Assembly (NCBI GenBank): GCA_052173355.1 | Contig: JBQMYS010000022.1 | Span: 1 to 21,399, forward strand | Source of the DNA: JABZIP01 sp052173355 | GTDB lineage: Bacteria > Bacillota > Clostridia > Peptostreptococcales > Anaerovoracaceae | Reading direction: 5' to 3' | Length of the DNA stretch: 21,399 bases | Shown: positions 1 through 7,644 of the stretch, one piece after another | Layout: the number at the start of each line of letters is the position of its first letter | Numbering within the stretch: position 1 is the first letter of the stretch | Position numbers and translations under genes: made by a program | The notes under the pieces: generated by a model | Seen by the model: the letters and a program-made list of their open reading frames with translations, nothing else | What the model was told of the DNA's origin: nothing | Databases searched by the model: none

Positions 1-911
1 GAATATCTGCATTTGAACGTTCAATGACAGCCATGAAACTTGCGGATGAAGATTCTAAACCGGAAGATTTTAGAAGACCGGGTCACATGTTTCCGCTTTT
101 AGCTAAAAAAGGCGGGGTGCTTATCAGAAACGGACATACTGAAGCGACAGTTGATTTAATGAAGTTTGCAGGTCTTAAGGAATGTGGAATCTGCTGTGAG
201 ATAATGGGAGAAGACGGCAATATGCTGAGGCAGAAAGATTTGTTTCCGCTGGCAGAAAAATTTGGAATGAAGATTATAAGTATTACAGATTTGCAAAATT
301 ATAAGAGAAAAAAAGAGATACTTGTAAGCAGGGAAGCTGATGTGGCGATGCCGACCAAATATGGGGATTTTCGAGCAGTGGGTTATGTAAACAAACTAAA
401 CGGCGAGCACCATGTCGCACTTGTAAAGGGTGATATAGGAGATGGGAAAAATGTACTTGTAAGAGTGCATAGCGAGTGCCTGACCGGAGATTGTTTCGGT
501 TCGCTTAGATGCGATTGCGGTCAGCAGTTTGCAGAAGCTATGAAAATGGTTGAAAAAGAAGGCAGGGGTATAGTCCTTTATATGCGCCAAGAAGGCAGAG
601 GTATAGGTCTTATTAACAAACTTAAAGCTTACGAATTGCAGGAGAAAGGCTACGATACCGTAGAGGCTAATTTGAAGCTCGGTTATCCTGATGATTTAAG
701 AGAGTATTCCATAGGCGCGCAGATACTTGCGGATTTGGGAGTTAAAGAAATTTGTTTAATTACAAATAATCCTGCAAAGGTTTACGGCTTAAAAGGTTTC
801 GGGATGGAAATAGTTAAGCGCATACCGGTTGAGATCAAACCGAATGACATTGACAGATTCTACTTAAAAACTAAAAAAGAAAAAATGAAGCACATACTCG
901 AACAGGTTTAA
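1..911 (+). CDS. ribBA: RibBA, bifunctional DHBP synthase / GTP cyclohydrolase II (5' truncated by window)
   Basis: Riboflavin biosynthesis enzyme whose two domains make 3,4-dihydroxy-2-butanone 4-phosphate from ribulose 5-phosphate and open the GTP imidazole ring. The reading frame is already open at base 3, in the conserved ISAFERSMTA stretch of the DHBP synthase domain, so the gene starts before the window; the ATG at 24 is internal. The DHBP part shows RPGHMFPL and NGHTEATVDL. The cyclohydrolase II domain begins near base 370 and carries the zinc motif CLTGD..., with ligand cysteines at bases 477-479, 510-512 and 516-518, followed by RQEGRGIGL and TNNPAKV. An extra cysteine (bases 492-494) sits inside the zinc loop. 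About 300 residues are visible of a roughly 400-residue family. ribH follows 49 bases downstream with no terminator, so the two are probably co-transcribed. An FMN riboswitch, if present, would lie upstream of the window. Confidence 0.96.
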   Translation, partial: ISAFERSMTAMKLADEDSKPEDFRRPGHMFPLLAKKGGVLIRNGHTEATVDLMKFAGLKECGICCEIMGEDGNMLRQKDLFPLAEKFGMKIISITDLQNYKRKKEILVSREADVAMPTKYGDFRAVGYVNKLNGEHHVALVKGDIGDGKNVLVRVHSECLTGDCFGSLRCDCGQQFAEAMKMVEKEGRGIVLYMRQEGRGIGLINKLKAYELQEKGYDTVEANLKLGYPDDLREYSIGAQILADLGVKEICLITNNPAKVYGLKGFGMEIVKRIPVEIKPNDIDRFYLKTKKEKMKHILEQV

Positions 912-960
912 AAAAAATTATTGCATGAAAATAAATATATAATAAAAGGGAGAAAGTAAA

Positions 961-1422
961 ATGAGAGTAATTGAGGGAAATTTAGTTTCAAAGAATAAAA
1001 AATATGGTATAATAGTGAGTAGATTCAACGAGTTTATCAATTCAAAGCTGCTTTCAGGTGCTGTTGATGCATTAAAAAGGCATGGAGTATCTGAGGATGA
1101 AATTACGGTTTATTGGGTACCCGGTGCATTTGAGATACCTGTTCTTGCTAATAAGCTTGCTAATATGGATGAGTTTTCAGCCATTATATGCTTGGGAGCA
1201 GTTATTAGAGGAGCAACTACTCATTACGAAATGGTTGCATCTGAGGTTACCAAAGGAATTGCTCAGATTTCATTAAAAACCGGAAAACCTGTGATTTTTG
1301 GAGTTCTTACTACCGAAAATATTGAGCAGGCGATAGAAAGAGCAGGAACAAAAGCAGGCAACAAGGGTTATGAATCGGCTATGGCGGCTATAGAAATGGT
1401 AAATTTGCTTGAAAATTGCTAA
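961..1422 (+). CDS. ribH: 6,7-dimethyl-8-ribityllumazine synthase (RibH)
   Basis: Condenses the RibA/RibD product 5-amino-6-ribitylamino-uracil with 3,4-dihydroxy-2-butanone 4-phosphate to form lumazine, the penultimate riboflavin intermediate. The 153-residue length is normal for the family. Visible motifs are the substrate-binding RFNEFI (residues 21-26), VPGAFEIP (53-60) and GAVIRGATTHYE (79-90), which includes the catalytic histidine His88. The ATG at 961 is preceded by GGGAGAAAG at good spacing. It lies just downstream of ribBA, which supplies one of its two substrates, and so forms the end of a riboflavin operon whose earlier genes (ribD, ribE) would be upstream of the window. Confidence 0.97.
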   Translation: MRVIEGNLVSKNKKYGIIVSRFNEFINSKLLSGAVDALKRHGVSEDEITVYWVPGAFEIPVLANKLANMDEFSAIICLGAVIRGATTHYEMVASEVTKGIAQISLKTGKPVIFGVLTTENIEQAIERAGTKAGNKGYESAMAAIEMVNLLENC

Positions 1423-1452
1423 ATTTTATAAGTGAGTAAAGGAGTCGATGTT

Positions 1453-2160
1453 ATGAAGTTTATAGTCGAAGATAAGTTTTGGGAAGTATTTCCGGAAGTT
1501 AAAATCGGAATTATTACAGCCCTCGGTATAGATAACAAGTCTACGGCAGGAGATGTTAAATACAAGCTCATGCTTAAGGAAGCGGAGGAACAGGCGCTTA
1601 CTCATGTGCCAAGTAACGATTTTTCTTCAAATCCTGTAATCAAGGTTTGGCGAGAGGCTTTTCAAAAATTTAAGACTAAAAAAGGTGTTCGCGCATCAAT
1701 AGAAGCGTTGCTTAAACGTGTTGATAAAGGAGATCATATCGGGAATATAAATCCGCTAGTCGATATTTACAATTCGATTTCCTTAAAGTATGCTATGCCT
1801 TGTGGTGGCGAAGATATGGATAAATTTGAAGGAGATATGAGACTTACAAAGGCAAAAGGCGATGAAGAATTTATTACATTGGGCTCGAATGAAAGTGCAT
1901 CACCTTATCCTGAAGAAATTGTATATAAAGATGACGGCGGTGCTATTTGCAGGTGCTGGAATTGGCGGGAAGCTGTTAGGACAATGTTGACCGAAGATAC
2001 AAAAAATGCATTTTTGTGTATTGAATTGGTAGATTTGAGTAGAGAAGCTGAATTCAATGAGGCATTGAATGAACTTTCGGCTCTTGTTTGTGAGCATTTG
2101 GGCGGTAAAACCGAGATAAAAATTTTAGATAAGGATAATCCGGAAGTTGAAATATTCTAG
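1453..2160 (+). CDS. B3/B4 tRNA-binding-domain protein (COG3382-like)
   Basis: A 235-residue stand-alone protein resembling the B3/B4 domain of the phenylalanyl-tRNA synthetase beta chain. Family members are thought to bind or edit aminoacyl-tRNA, but this function is not settled. The middle holds the typical signature WREAFQKFK followed by RASIEALLKRV, then INPLVDIYN and MPCGGEDMD (about residues 62-125). The frame could open at a GTG at 1432, but AAAGGAG at 1438-1444 is an excellent ribosome binding site for the ATG at 1453, so I use that start. It begins 30 bases after ribH in the same direction and ends before the hairpin at 2201, so it is probably the last gene of the riboflavin transcript. 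I see no functional link to riboflavin. Confidence 0.85.
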   Translation: MKFIVEDKFWEVFPEVKIGIITALGIDNKSTAGDVKYKLMLKEAEEQALTHVPSNDFSSNPVIKVWREAFQKFKTKKGVRASIEALLKRVDKGDHIGNINPLVDIYNSISLKYAMPCGGEDMDKFEGDMRLTKAKGDEEFITLGSNESASPYPEEIVYKDDGGAICRCWNWREAVRTMLTEDTKNAFLCIELVDLSREAEFNEALNELSALVCEHLGGKTEIKILDKDNPEVEIF

Positions 2161-2200
2161 TTAAGTATTTTATATGTTTTTAAAAATAAAAATAATAGGA

Positions 2201-2242
2201 AACAAAAGACAGCGATGAATTTAATCACCGCTGTCTTTTGTT
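2201..2242. terminator. Bidirectional intrinsic terminator between the B3/B4 gene and gap
   Basis: A perfect 14-bp stem (2201-2214 with 2229-2242, AACAAAAGACAGCG and its complement) encloses a 14-base loop. The stem's outer ends supply T-rich tracts on both strands, so it can stop the rightward ribBA-ribH-B3/B4 transcript and the leftward acn-icd-gntR-gap transcript. Confidence 0.85.
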
Positions 2243-2263
2243 AAGTAAAGCTCAAAGACGGCT

Positions 2264-3280
2264 TTATAGTGCCGCCATGTGAGCAAGAGTTCTAACCAGT
2301 TGCGCTACATAGCTTGCTTCGTTGTCATACCATGAAACTACGCGAACATGATAATTTTCGGAATCCAATTTGCTAACCATAGTTTGGGTGGCATCAAAAA
2401 GCGAGCCGAATGACATTCCAACTATATCGGATGAAACGATTTCTTCATCAGTGTAGCCGAATGATTCATTTGCAGCATCCTGCATGGCTTTATTGATGTT
2501 TTCAATTGTGATTTCTTTTTCGCTTTTTACTACTGCTTCAAGCATGGTAAGTGAGCCGGAAGGGACAGGAACTCTTTGAGCGGAACCTGTAAGTTTCCCT
2601 GCGAGTTCGGGAATCACAAGTCCGATTGCTTTTGCAGCACCTGTGCTGTTTGGAACTATATTTATGGCCGCTGCACGTGCCCGTCTTAAATCATTTTTTC
2701 TGTGTGGACCGTCAAGCACCATTTGGTCGCCGGTATAAGCGTGAATGGTGAGCATGAATCCGGATGTGATTTTAGAAAAATCGTTTAAGGCTTTAGCCAT
2801 AGGAGCTAAACAGTTTGTTGTGCATGAAGCTGCAGAAACTATTTTATCATCAGCTTTTAGAGTGTTATGGTTAACGTTGTATACAACGGTCGGAAGATCG
2901 TTTCCGGCAGGCGCTGAAATTAAAACTCTTTTTGCACCTGCACTTAGATGTGCTTCGGATTTTGATTTGGATGCAAAAAATCCGCTGCATTCAAGTACGA
3001 TGTCTATACCCAAATCGCCCCAAGGAAGATTTTTCGGATCGGGTTCAGAAAATAATTTTATATCCGTACCGCCAATTTTTAATATTCCATTTTTCACGTT
3101 AATATCGTATTTATCGTATTTTCCTTGCATACTGTCATATTTGAGCAGATGCGCCAGCATTTCAGGCTCAGCAAGGTCATTTATAGCTACGATTTGACAA
3201 TTCGGCATTTCAAACATCTGCCTGAATGAAAGCCTTCCAATTCTACCGAATCCGTTAATAGCGATTTTAATTTTCTCCAT
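2264..3280 (-). CDS. gap: Type I glyceraldehyde-3-phosphate dehydrogenase
   Basis: Cytoplasmic tetrameric enzyme that interconverts glyceraldehyde 3-phosphate and 1,3-bisphosphoglycerate with NAD. The 338 residues start with the Rossmann motif INGFGRIGR. Asn34-Asp35 in VAINDLAEPE is the pattern of NAD-specific enzymes. The catalytic SCTTNC holds Cys153 and the partner His180 is in TIHAYTGDQ. The phosphate-binding STGAAKAIGL and the C-terminal SWYDNEASYVAQLVRT are intact, so the enzyme should be active. From memory of the family the sequence looks closest to streptococcal/lactobacillal GapA (DGPHRKNDLRRARAAA, QRVPVPSGS). The gene is last in the acn-icd-gntR-gap operon and overlaps the regulator by 14 bases. 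GGAGGAAAAA lies before the start. Its placement away from the usual cggR-pgk-tpi cluster is unusual. Confidence 0.97.
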   Translation of the reverse strand: MEKIKIAINGFGRIGRLSFRQMFEMPNCQIVAINDLAEPEMLAHLLKYDSMQGKYDKYDINVKNGILKIGGTDIKLFSEPDPKNLPWGDLGIDIVLECSGFFASKSKSEAHLSAGAKRVLISAPAGNDLPTVVYNVNHNTLKADDKIVSAASCTTNCLAPMAKALNDFSKITSGFMLTIHAYTGDQMVLDGPHRKNDLRRARAAAINIVPNSTGAAKAIGLVIPELAGKLTGSAQRVPVPSGSLTMLEAVVKSEKEITIENINKAMQDAANESFGYTDEEIVSSDIVGMSFGSLFDATQTMVSKLDSENYHVRVVSWYDNEASYVAQLVRTLAHMAAL

Positions 3281-3962
3281 TTTTTCCTCCTATAGGTTTT
3301 GTAAGATTTTCTCGCATGATTGAATTTTGCATGTGTTCTTGCATTGCGATTTTTGCAGCTTCAACATTGCGCTCTAAAAACGCGGTGAAAATTTTTCTGT
3401 GCTCAGCGAGTAATGTATCTAAGTGTCCAGGGGCATATTCTTTGTTTGCATTATAGTATTTAGCATATACCTGATAAGAGGACAGTACCTTAGAAAGCAT
3501 ATAATTATGAGAAGCTTCGTAAATCAGTTGATGGAAAGTCATATTTATATTCAGCATTTTTTCAATATCGCCTTTTTGTGTATAAAATTCCATAAACTCG
3601 AAAGTTTCCTCAAGGTCTGCAAGTTCATCGTCAGTTATGCGCATAACAGCCCATTCGACAGCTTTAATTTCGTAGATACTGCGAAGGATTTGCATATCGA
3701 AGAAATCTTGTTCTGAGAAACCGCGCACGAAAGCTCCACGATTAGGGATCAAATTTACAAGGCCGTCATCTGCCAGTTTTTTGATCGCATCGCGCACAGG
3801 AGTTCTGCTTACATTATATTTATCACAAATTTCCTGCTCTGTCAATTTGTTTCCTGTTTTTAATTTTCCAAGAAGTATATCGCGTTGGAGTTTTTCGAAT
3901 AATGTAACGCCTATGGATTGATTTTTTTCAATTATTGAATTATTTATCTGAAATTTGAGCAT
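3267..3962 (-). CDS. GntR family (FadR/FCD subfamily) transcriptional regulator
   Basis: A 231-residue regulator. Residues 15-80 form the GntR winged helix (LTEQEICDKYNVSRTPVRDAI, then GLVNLIPNRGAFV). Residues 85-215 form an all-helical FCD effector domain. Three of the four usual metal ligands of FCD domains are visible (His144, His188, His210); the expected Asp of the D-x3-H motif is Asn140. FCD regulators commonly sense carboxylates or sugar acids. Lying between icd and gap in a minus-strand operon headed by aconitase, it probably represses its own operon, and a citrate-cycle acid is a natural effector candidate (inference). The matching palindrome is at 7086-7107. It starts 9 bases after icd and overlaps the start of gap. 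Confidence 0.93.
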   Translation of the reverse strand: MLKFQINNSIIEKNQSIGVTLFEKLQRDILLGKLKTGNKLTEQEICDKYNVSRTPVRDAIKKLADDGLVNLIPNRGAFVRGFSEQDFFDMQILRSIYEIKAVEWAVMRITDDELADLEETFEFMEFYTQKGDIEKMLNINMTFHQLIYEASHNYMLSKVLSSYQVYAKYYNANKEYAPGHLDTLLAEHRKIFTAFLERNVEAAKIAMQEHMQNSIMRENLTKPIGGKNGEN

Positions 3963-3971
3963 ACTATTCTC

Positions 3972-5123
3972 CTAAAAATTTGAGATGACTGAATCTGCGA
4001 ATTCTTCTGCGGTGTTTCCGGTAGAATTTCCGCTCATATTCATTTGATCATTTGCAAGTGAAAGTGCATTTTGCAGTATATCCGCTTTTTCATAAATACC
4101 TATGTGGCGCAACATCATTTCCGCTGCCTTTATTATGCTTGCAGGATTTGCGTAATTTGCGGTATTATCTGCTATCATTCTCGGAGCGGAGCCGTGAATT
4201 GCCTCGAACATTGCATATTTAGCACCTATATTGGCACTCCCTGCCGTTCCCACTCCTCCTTGAATTTGTGCGGCTTCGTCAGTAATTATATCGCCATACA
4301 GATTTGGGAGTATGAAAACATTGAAATTTGAACGTAAACTTTCATTTATAAGATTTGCAGCCATTATATCTATGTACCATGAATCGGTTTTTATATTCGG
4401 GTAAGATTTTGCAACTTCTTCACATATTTCTAAAAATTTTCCATCGGTTTTTTTTATGATATTAGCTTTTGTTACAATAGAAACGTTCAGATTCCCGTTG
4501 TTTTTTGCGTAATCAAAGGCTATTTTCGCGATTCTTTTTGTTCCTGCATTTGTTGTGATTTTGAAATCCATTGCAAGTTGAGGAAGTATATCTATACCGC
4601 AACTTCCAAGAGGATATTCGCCTTCGGTATTTTCCCTAAAAAACATCCAGTTTATGCCTTTTTCAGGAATATTTACAGGGCGAACGTTTGCAAACAAGTC
4701 GAGTTCGCGCCTTAAAGCGACATTGGCACTTTCTATATCGGGTAAATTGTCTTTTTTGCTGGGGGTTGTAGTAGGACCTTTTAAAAGTACATCACAGGAT
4801 TTGATTTCGTAAAGAACATCATCAGGGACGGCTTTCATTTGTTGTATCCTGTTTTCGAGTGTAAGGCCCAAAATCGGTTTTAAAATTATTTTTTTGTTTG
4901 CGATTTCATCAGATATAAGCTTATTTAATACGCGCACAGCTTGTGACATTATAATAGGCCCTATACCGTCTCCGTCGATTAGACCGATTGTTATGTTTTC
5001 TTTGTGTTGAAAGTCCGTAAATTCTTCTCCTGCTTCCAAACGTTTATTTTTTTGTATCTGATCACTTACAAGCTTGGAAAATGCTTCTAAGATTTCAGGC
5101 TGAATTTCATTAAAATTTGACAT
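3972..5123 (-). CDS. icd: Isocitrate dehydrogenase (isocitrate/isopropylmalate dehydrogenase family)
   Basis: Oxidative decarboxylation of isocitrate to 2-oxoglutarate. The frame is open back to 5216 inside aconitase, but the ATG at 5123 follows GGAAAGG at ideal spacing and gives a normal 383-residue protein starting MSNFNEIQPE. Family motifs are IDGDGIGP (50-57), the isocitrate-type substrate loop with Ser132, Asn134, Arg138 and Arg148 (SANVALRRE...VRP), FRENTEGEY (162-170), the catalytic lysine in VTKANIIK (Lys219), the metal-binding NLYGDIITDEAA (Asp278, Asp282) and EAIHGSAP (307-314). The cofactor pair after HGSAP is Arg315-Met316, unlike the Lys-Tyr of E. coli NADP enzymes or the Asp-Ile of classical NAD enzymes, so cofactor use cannot be read off. 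Ser132 and Asn134 favour isocitrate over isopropylmalate. It lies 17 bases after aconitase, its substrate supplier. Confidence 0.9.
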   Translation of the reverse strand: MSNFNEIQPEILEAFSKLVSDQIQKNKRLEAGEEFTDFQHKENITIGLIDGDGIGPIIMSQAVRVLNKLISDEIANKKIILKPILGLTLENRIQQMKAVPDDVLYEIKSCDVLLKGPTTTPSKKDNLPDIESANVALRRELDLFANVRPVNIPEKGINWMFFRENTEGEYPLGSCGIDILPQLAMDFKITTNAGTKRIAKIAFDYAKNNGNLNVSIVTKANIIKKTDGKFLEICEEVAKSYPNIKTDSWYIDIMAANLINESLRSNFNVFILPNLYGDIITDEAAQIQGGVGTAGSANIGAKYAMFEAIHGSAPRMIADNTANYANPASIIKAAEMMLRHIGIYEKADILQNALSLANDQMNMSGNSTGNTAEEFADSVISNF

Positions 5124-5140
5124 ATTCAATCCTTTCCGAT

Positions 5141-7072
5141 TTAAGCATTGGTTAAGTTGATTTTTCCGCCAAAGAGCAGTATTTGAATTTCCTTTTCGGA
5201 GAAATTCGGAATACAATTATATGTCTTGCCGGTTTTTGTGTTTTCGATAACAATTAAATTTTCTTTTTCAGAATTTTTGACTTGCTGAACGGCATTTTTT
5301 ATGGTTAATTCATCTCCGAGTGAAAAATTGTTGTAATCATTCGGATTGGCGAAAATCAGAGGCAGTATTCCACTATTGATGAGGTTGGAACGGTGTATAC
5401 GCGCGAATGATTTTGCGACGATAAATTTTACTCCCAGATAGAGCGGAGCGAGCGCCGCGTGTTCACGACTGCTACCCTGTCCGTAATTTTCCCCACCTAT
5501 TATTATGCAATTTTTTGCAGCAAGGCAGCGTTCAGGGAACTTGGTGTCAATTTTTTCAAAGCAGTGATTAGACAGATGCGGAATATTTGAACGGTAAGGC
5601 AAAAGTCTTGAATCGGAGGGCATTATATCGTCGGTAGTAATATTGTTACCGGTAATTAGTGTAACTTGGGCTGTTAGCGTATCTGAAAGCGCAGTGTTTC
5701 TCGGGAAAGGTTTTATATTCGGTCCCATTTCAACTGTGATTTCTTCCTTTGATCTTCCGTCAGGATATATTATAAAATTATCATTTTTTGCAAAATCAAC
5801 ATCGTCAATCTCAGGCAGGCTTTCTTTGCATGTCATGCCGTCGGTCAGAACACCGGTAATAGCTGAAATAGCGGCAGTTTCAGGGCTTACAAGAAAAACT
5901 TTTGCATCTGCAGTACCGCTTCTACCTTTAAAATTTCTGTTAAATGTTCTAAGTGATACAGCGCCGGACTTTGGTGATTGTCCCATTCCTATGCATGGTC
6001 CGCAAGCGTTTTCTATTATTCTTGCACCTGAATCAATCATAGCAGAAAGAGCACCGTTTTGTGCAAGTTTTGAAAGGATTTTTCCTGATCCCGGAGATAT
6101 TACAAGGCTGACATCAGGGTGTACTTTTTTACCTTTTAATATGTGATAAACTTTCATTAAATCGCTGTAAGATGAATTAGTACAGCTGCCTATAGCTACT
6201 TGGTCTATCTTGATTTTTCCTATATTTGAAATAGAGTCAACGTTGTCAGGACTGTGTGGCATAGCCGCGAGCGGTGTGAGTTCTGAAAGGTTTATGTCAA
6301 GCGTTTCGTCATATACGGCATCATAATCTGCCGACATTTCGACAAAGTCTTCTTCTCGTCCTTGGTGCTTTAAATAAATGCGAGTATTTTCATCGCTTGG
6401 AAATAAAGATGTGGTTGCACCGAGTTCCGCCCCCATGTTGGTAATAGTTGCTCTATCCGTAACTGATAGAGATTTAACACCTTCACCTGTGTATTCTACG
6501 ATTTTACCTACGCCTCCTTTGACAGTCATGTGCTTGAGTACGCATAGTATTACATCTTTTGCAGAAACCCAAGGTCTTAGTTTCCCGCTAAGTTTGACAT
6601 TAACAACTTTCGGAACAATTAGTGAATATTCGCCCTTTGCCATGGCCATAGCGACATCAAGACCTCCTGCTCCGATTGCAATCATACCGAGTCCGCCTCC
6701 TGTTGGAGTATGACTGTCTGAACCAAGCAAGGTTTTACCCGGCTTTCCATAGTTTTCAAGATGTAGCTGGTGGCAAATTCCATTTCCGGGTTTTGAAAAC
6801 AGTATACCATGTCTTTGTGCCACGCTTTTGATAAATGCGTGATCGTCAGCGTTTTCAAATCCTGTTTGTAAAGTGTTGTGGTCAATATAAGCAACAGAAA
6901 GTTCGGTTTTTACTTTATTGATGTTCATAGCCTCAAGTTGCAGGTATACCATAGTACCTGTCGAGTCTTGAGTCAGAGTTTGGTCTATTTTAATAGTTAT
7001 TTCATTACCCGCCTTTAATTCGCCGTTTATAAGGTGGTTTTCAAGTATCTTGTATGCTAATGTTTTTCCCAT
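5141..7072 (-). CDS. acn: Aconitate hydratase (short, mitochondrial-like type)
   Basis: Isomerises citrate to isocitrate through cis-aconitate using a [4Fe-4S] cluster. At 643 residues it is of the short aconitase class, not the ~900-residue AcnA/IRP type. Visible features are QDSTGTM (35-41), GSDSHTPTGGGLG (117-129), the cluster ligands Cys297 (GSCTNSS), Cys357 and Cys360 (ACGPCIG), and the C-terminal swivel domain with GGENYGQGSSREHAALAP (526-543) and FARIHRSNLINSGILPL. All key residues are present. It is the first gene of the operon, with RBS AGAGGTGA before the ATG at 7072. Aconitase and isocitrate dehydrogenase together run the oxidative branch of an incomplete citrate cycle, probably for glutamate synthesis; no citrate synthase gene lies in the window. 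Confidence 0.95.
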   Translation of the reverse strand: MGKTLAYKILENHLINGELKAGNEITIKIDQTLTQDSTGTMVYLQLEAMNINKVKTELSVAYIDHNTLQTGFENADDHAFIKSVAQRHGILFSKPGNGICHQLHLENYGKPGKTLLGSDSHTPTGGGLGMIAIGAGGLDVAMAMAKGEYSLIVPKVVNVKLSGKLRPWVSAKDVILCVLKHMTVKGGVGKIVEYTGEGVKSLSVTDRATITNMGAELGATTSLFPSDENTRIYLKHQGREEDFVEMSADYDAVYDETLDINLSELTPLAAMPHSPDNVDSISNIGKIKIDQVAIGSCTNSSYSDLMKVYHILKGKKVHPDVSLVISPGSGKILSKLAQNGALSAMIDSGARIIENACGPCIGMGQSPKSGAVSLRTFNRNFKGRSGTADAKVFLVSPETAAISAITGVLTDGMTCKESLPEIDDVDFAKNDNFIIYPDGRSKEEITVEMGPNIKPFPRNTALSDTLTAQVTLITGNNITTDDIMPSDSRLLPYRSNIPHLSNHCFEKIDTKFPERCLAAKNCIIIGGENYGQGSSREHAALAPLYLGVKFIVAKSFARIHRSNLINSGILPLIFANPNDYNNFSLGDELTIKNAVQQVKNSEKENLIVIENTKTGKTYNCIPNFSEKEIQILLFGGKINLTNA

Positions 7073-7085
7073 AGTTCACCTCTTT

Positions 7086-7107
7086 GTATATTTGTATACA
7101 ATTATAC
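7086..7107. promoter_or_regulatory. Probable operator of the GntR/FCD repressor
   Basis: A 22-bp palindrome with 10 of 11 base pairs matching: half-sites GTATATTTGTA and TACAATTATAC, with a perfect TTGTATACAA core at 7092-7101. It covers the predicted start of acn transcription and touches the -10 box, the position expected of a repressor site. TTGTATACAA-type cores are typical of FCD-subfamily GntR regulators, and such a regulator is encoded in the operon. Assignment to that protein is inference. Confidence 0.8.
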
Positions 7108-7129
7108 GATTTTGTTTTCGGTTTGTCAA
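7101..7129 (-). promoter_or_regulatory. Sigma-A promoter of acn-icd-gntR-gap
   Basis: Read on the minus strand: TTGACA (7129-7124), exactly 17 bases, then TATAAT (7106-7101), both consensus. Transcription should start around 7094, giving a leader of about 22 bases that holds the AGAGGTGA ribosome binding site. A consensus promoter buried in an operator suggests strong expression when the repressor is released. Confidence 0.85.
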
Positions 7130-7208
7130 GGCAATAAAAAATGTCTATCCAATGAAATATAGATATAAAGTTGATTAAAAATGGCACTGGACTGACAAGA
7201 AAAAATAC

Positions 7209-7237
7209 TTGACAGTTTATTTTCGATTTGGTAGAAT
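7209..7237 (+). promoter_or_regulatory. Promoter of ylxM-ffh
   Basis: TTGACA at 7209-7214, 17 bases, TAGAAT at 7232-7237. It is divergent from the acn promoter, whose -35 is about 80 bases away. It lies 32 bases before the ylxM start. Confidence 0.75.
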
Positions 7238-7269
7238 AATGCGGTAACAGTTGAAGCTTGTGAGGAAAA

Positions 7270-7635
7270 ATGGGTGATGTTGTGTCAAAGGACTTTGTAA
7301 GAATTAGCATTTTATATGATTTTTATGGAAAACTTTTAACACAAAAGCAGAAGGATGTATTTTCTCTTTATTATAGTGAAAATATGTCTTTGTCGGAAAT
7401 TGCCGATGAATTCGGTATAAGTCGGCAAGCTGTGCACGACAACTTAAAAAATGCGCAGAACGCTTTGGAGAGTTATGAAAATGAGCTTGAATTGATTAAG
7501 AGAACGCAAATGCGTGAGAAACTTGCAAAAAGAGCATACGCGTTGATAGATGAAAGTTTGAAGTTTGAAGTTGATTGTGACAATCAAAAAAAATTACGGG
7601 AGCTAAAAGATATAGTTGAAGCAATGGAAAGTTAG
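7270..7635 (+). CDS. ylxM: YlxM/p13-like helix-turn-helix protein (UPF0122), SRP-associated
   Basis: A 121-residue all-helical protein with a sigma-70-region-4-like helix-turn-helix: LTQKQKDVFSLYY, then MSLSEIADEFGISRQAVHDN (about residues 38-60), followed by a long charged helix. The family is almost always encoded directly upstream of ffh and is known in some Firmicutes to interact with the signal recognition particle; its exact role is less certain. The ATG at 7270 is preceded by GTGAGGAAAA. ffh follows 9 bases after the stop codon, so translation is probably linked. Confidence 0.92.
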   Translation: MGDVVSKDFVRISILYDFYGKLLTQKQKDVFSLYYSENMSLSEIADEFGISRQAVHDNLKNAQNALESYENELELIKRTQMREKLAKRAYALIDESLKFEVDCDNQKKLRELKDIVEAMES

Positions 7636-7644
7636 GAGGTTTAA

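Noticed and set aside
10..24. TTGAACGTTCAA palindrome near the window start, resembling an SOS box
   Set aside because: It lacks the four-base centre of the GAAC-N4-GTTC consensus and lies inside ribBA coding sequence.
2745..3197. 150-codon plus-strand frame
   Set aside because: Antisense shadow of gap, whose coding sense is beyond doubt.
5643..6146. 167-codon plus-strand frame
   Set aside because: Antisense shadow within aconitase, without a family match or ribosome site.
7140..7180. TCTAT/ATAGA inverted repeat between the acn and ylxM promoters
   Set aside because: Only 5 bp with an 8-10 base loop; expected by chance in such AT-rich sequence.
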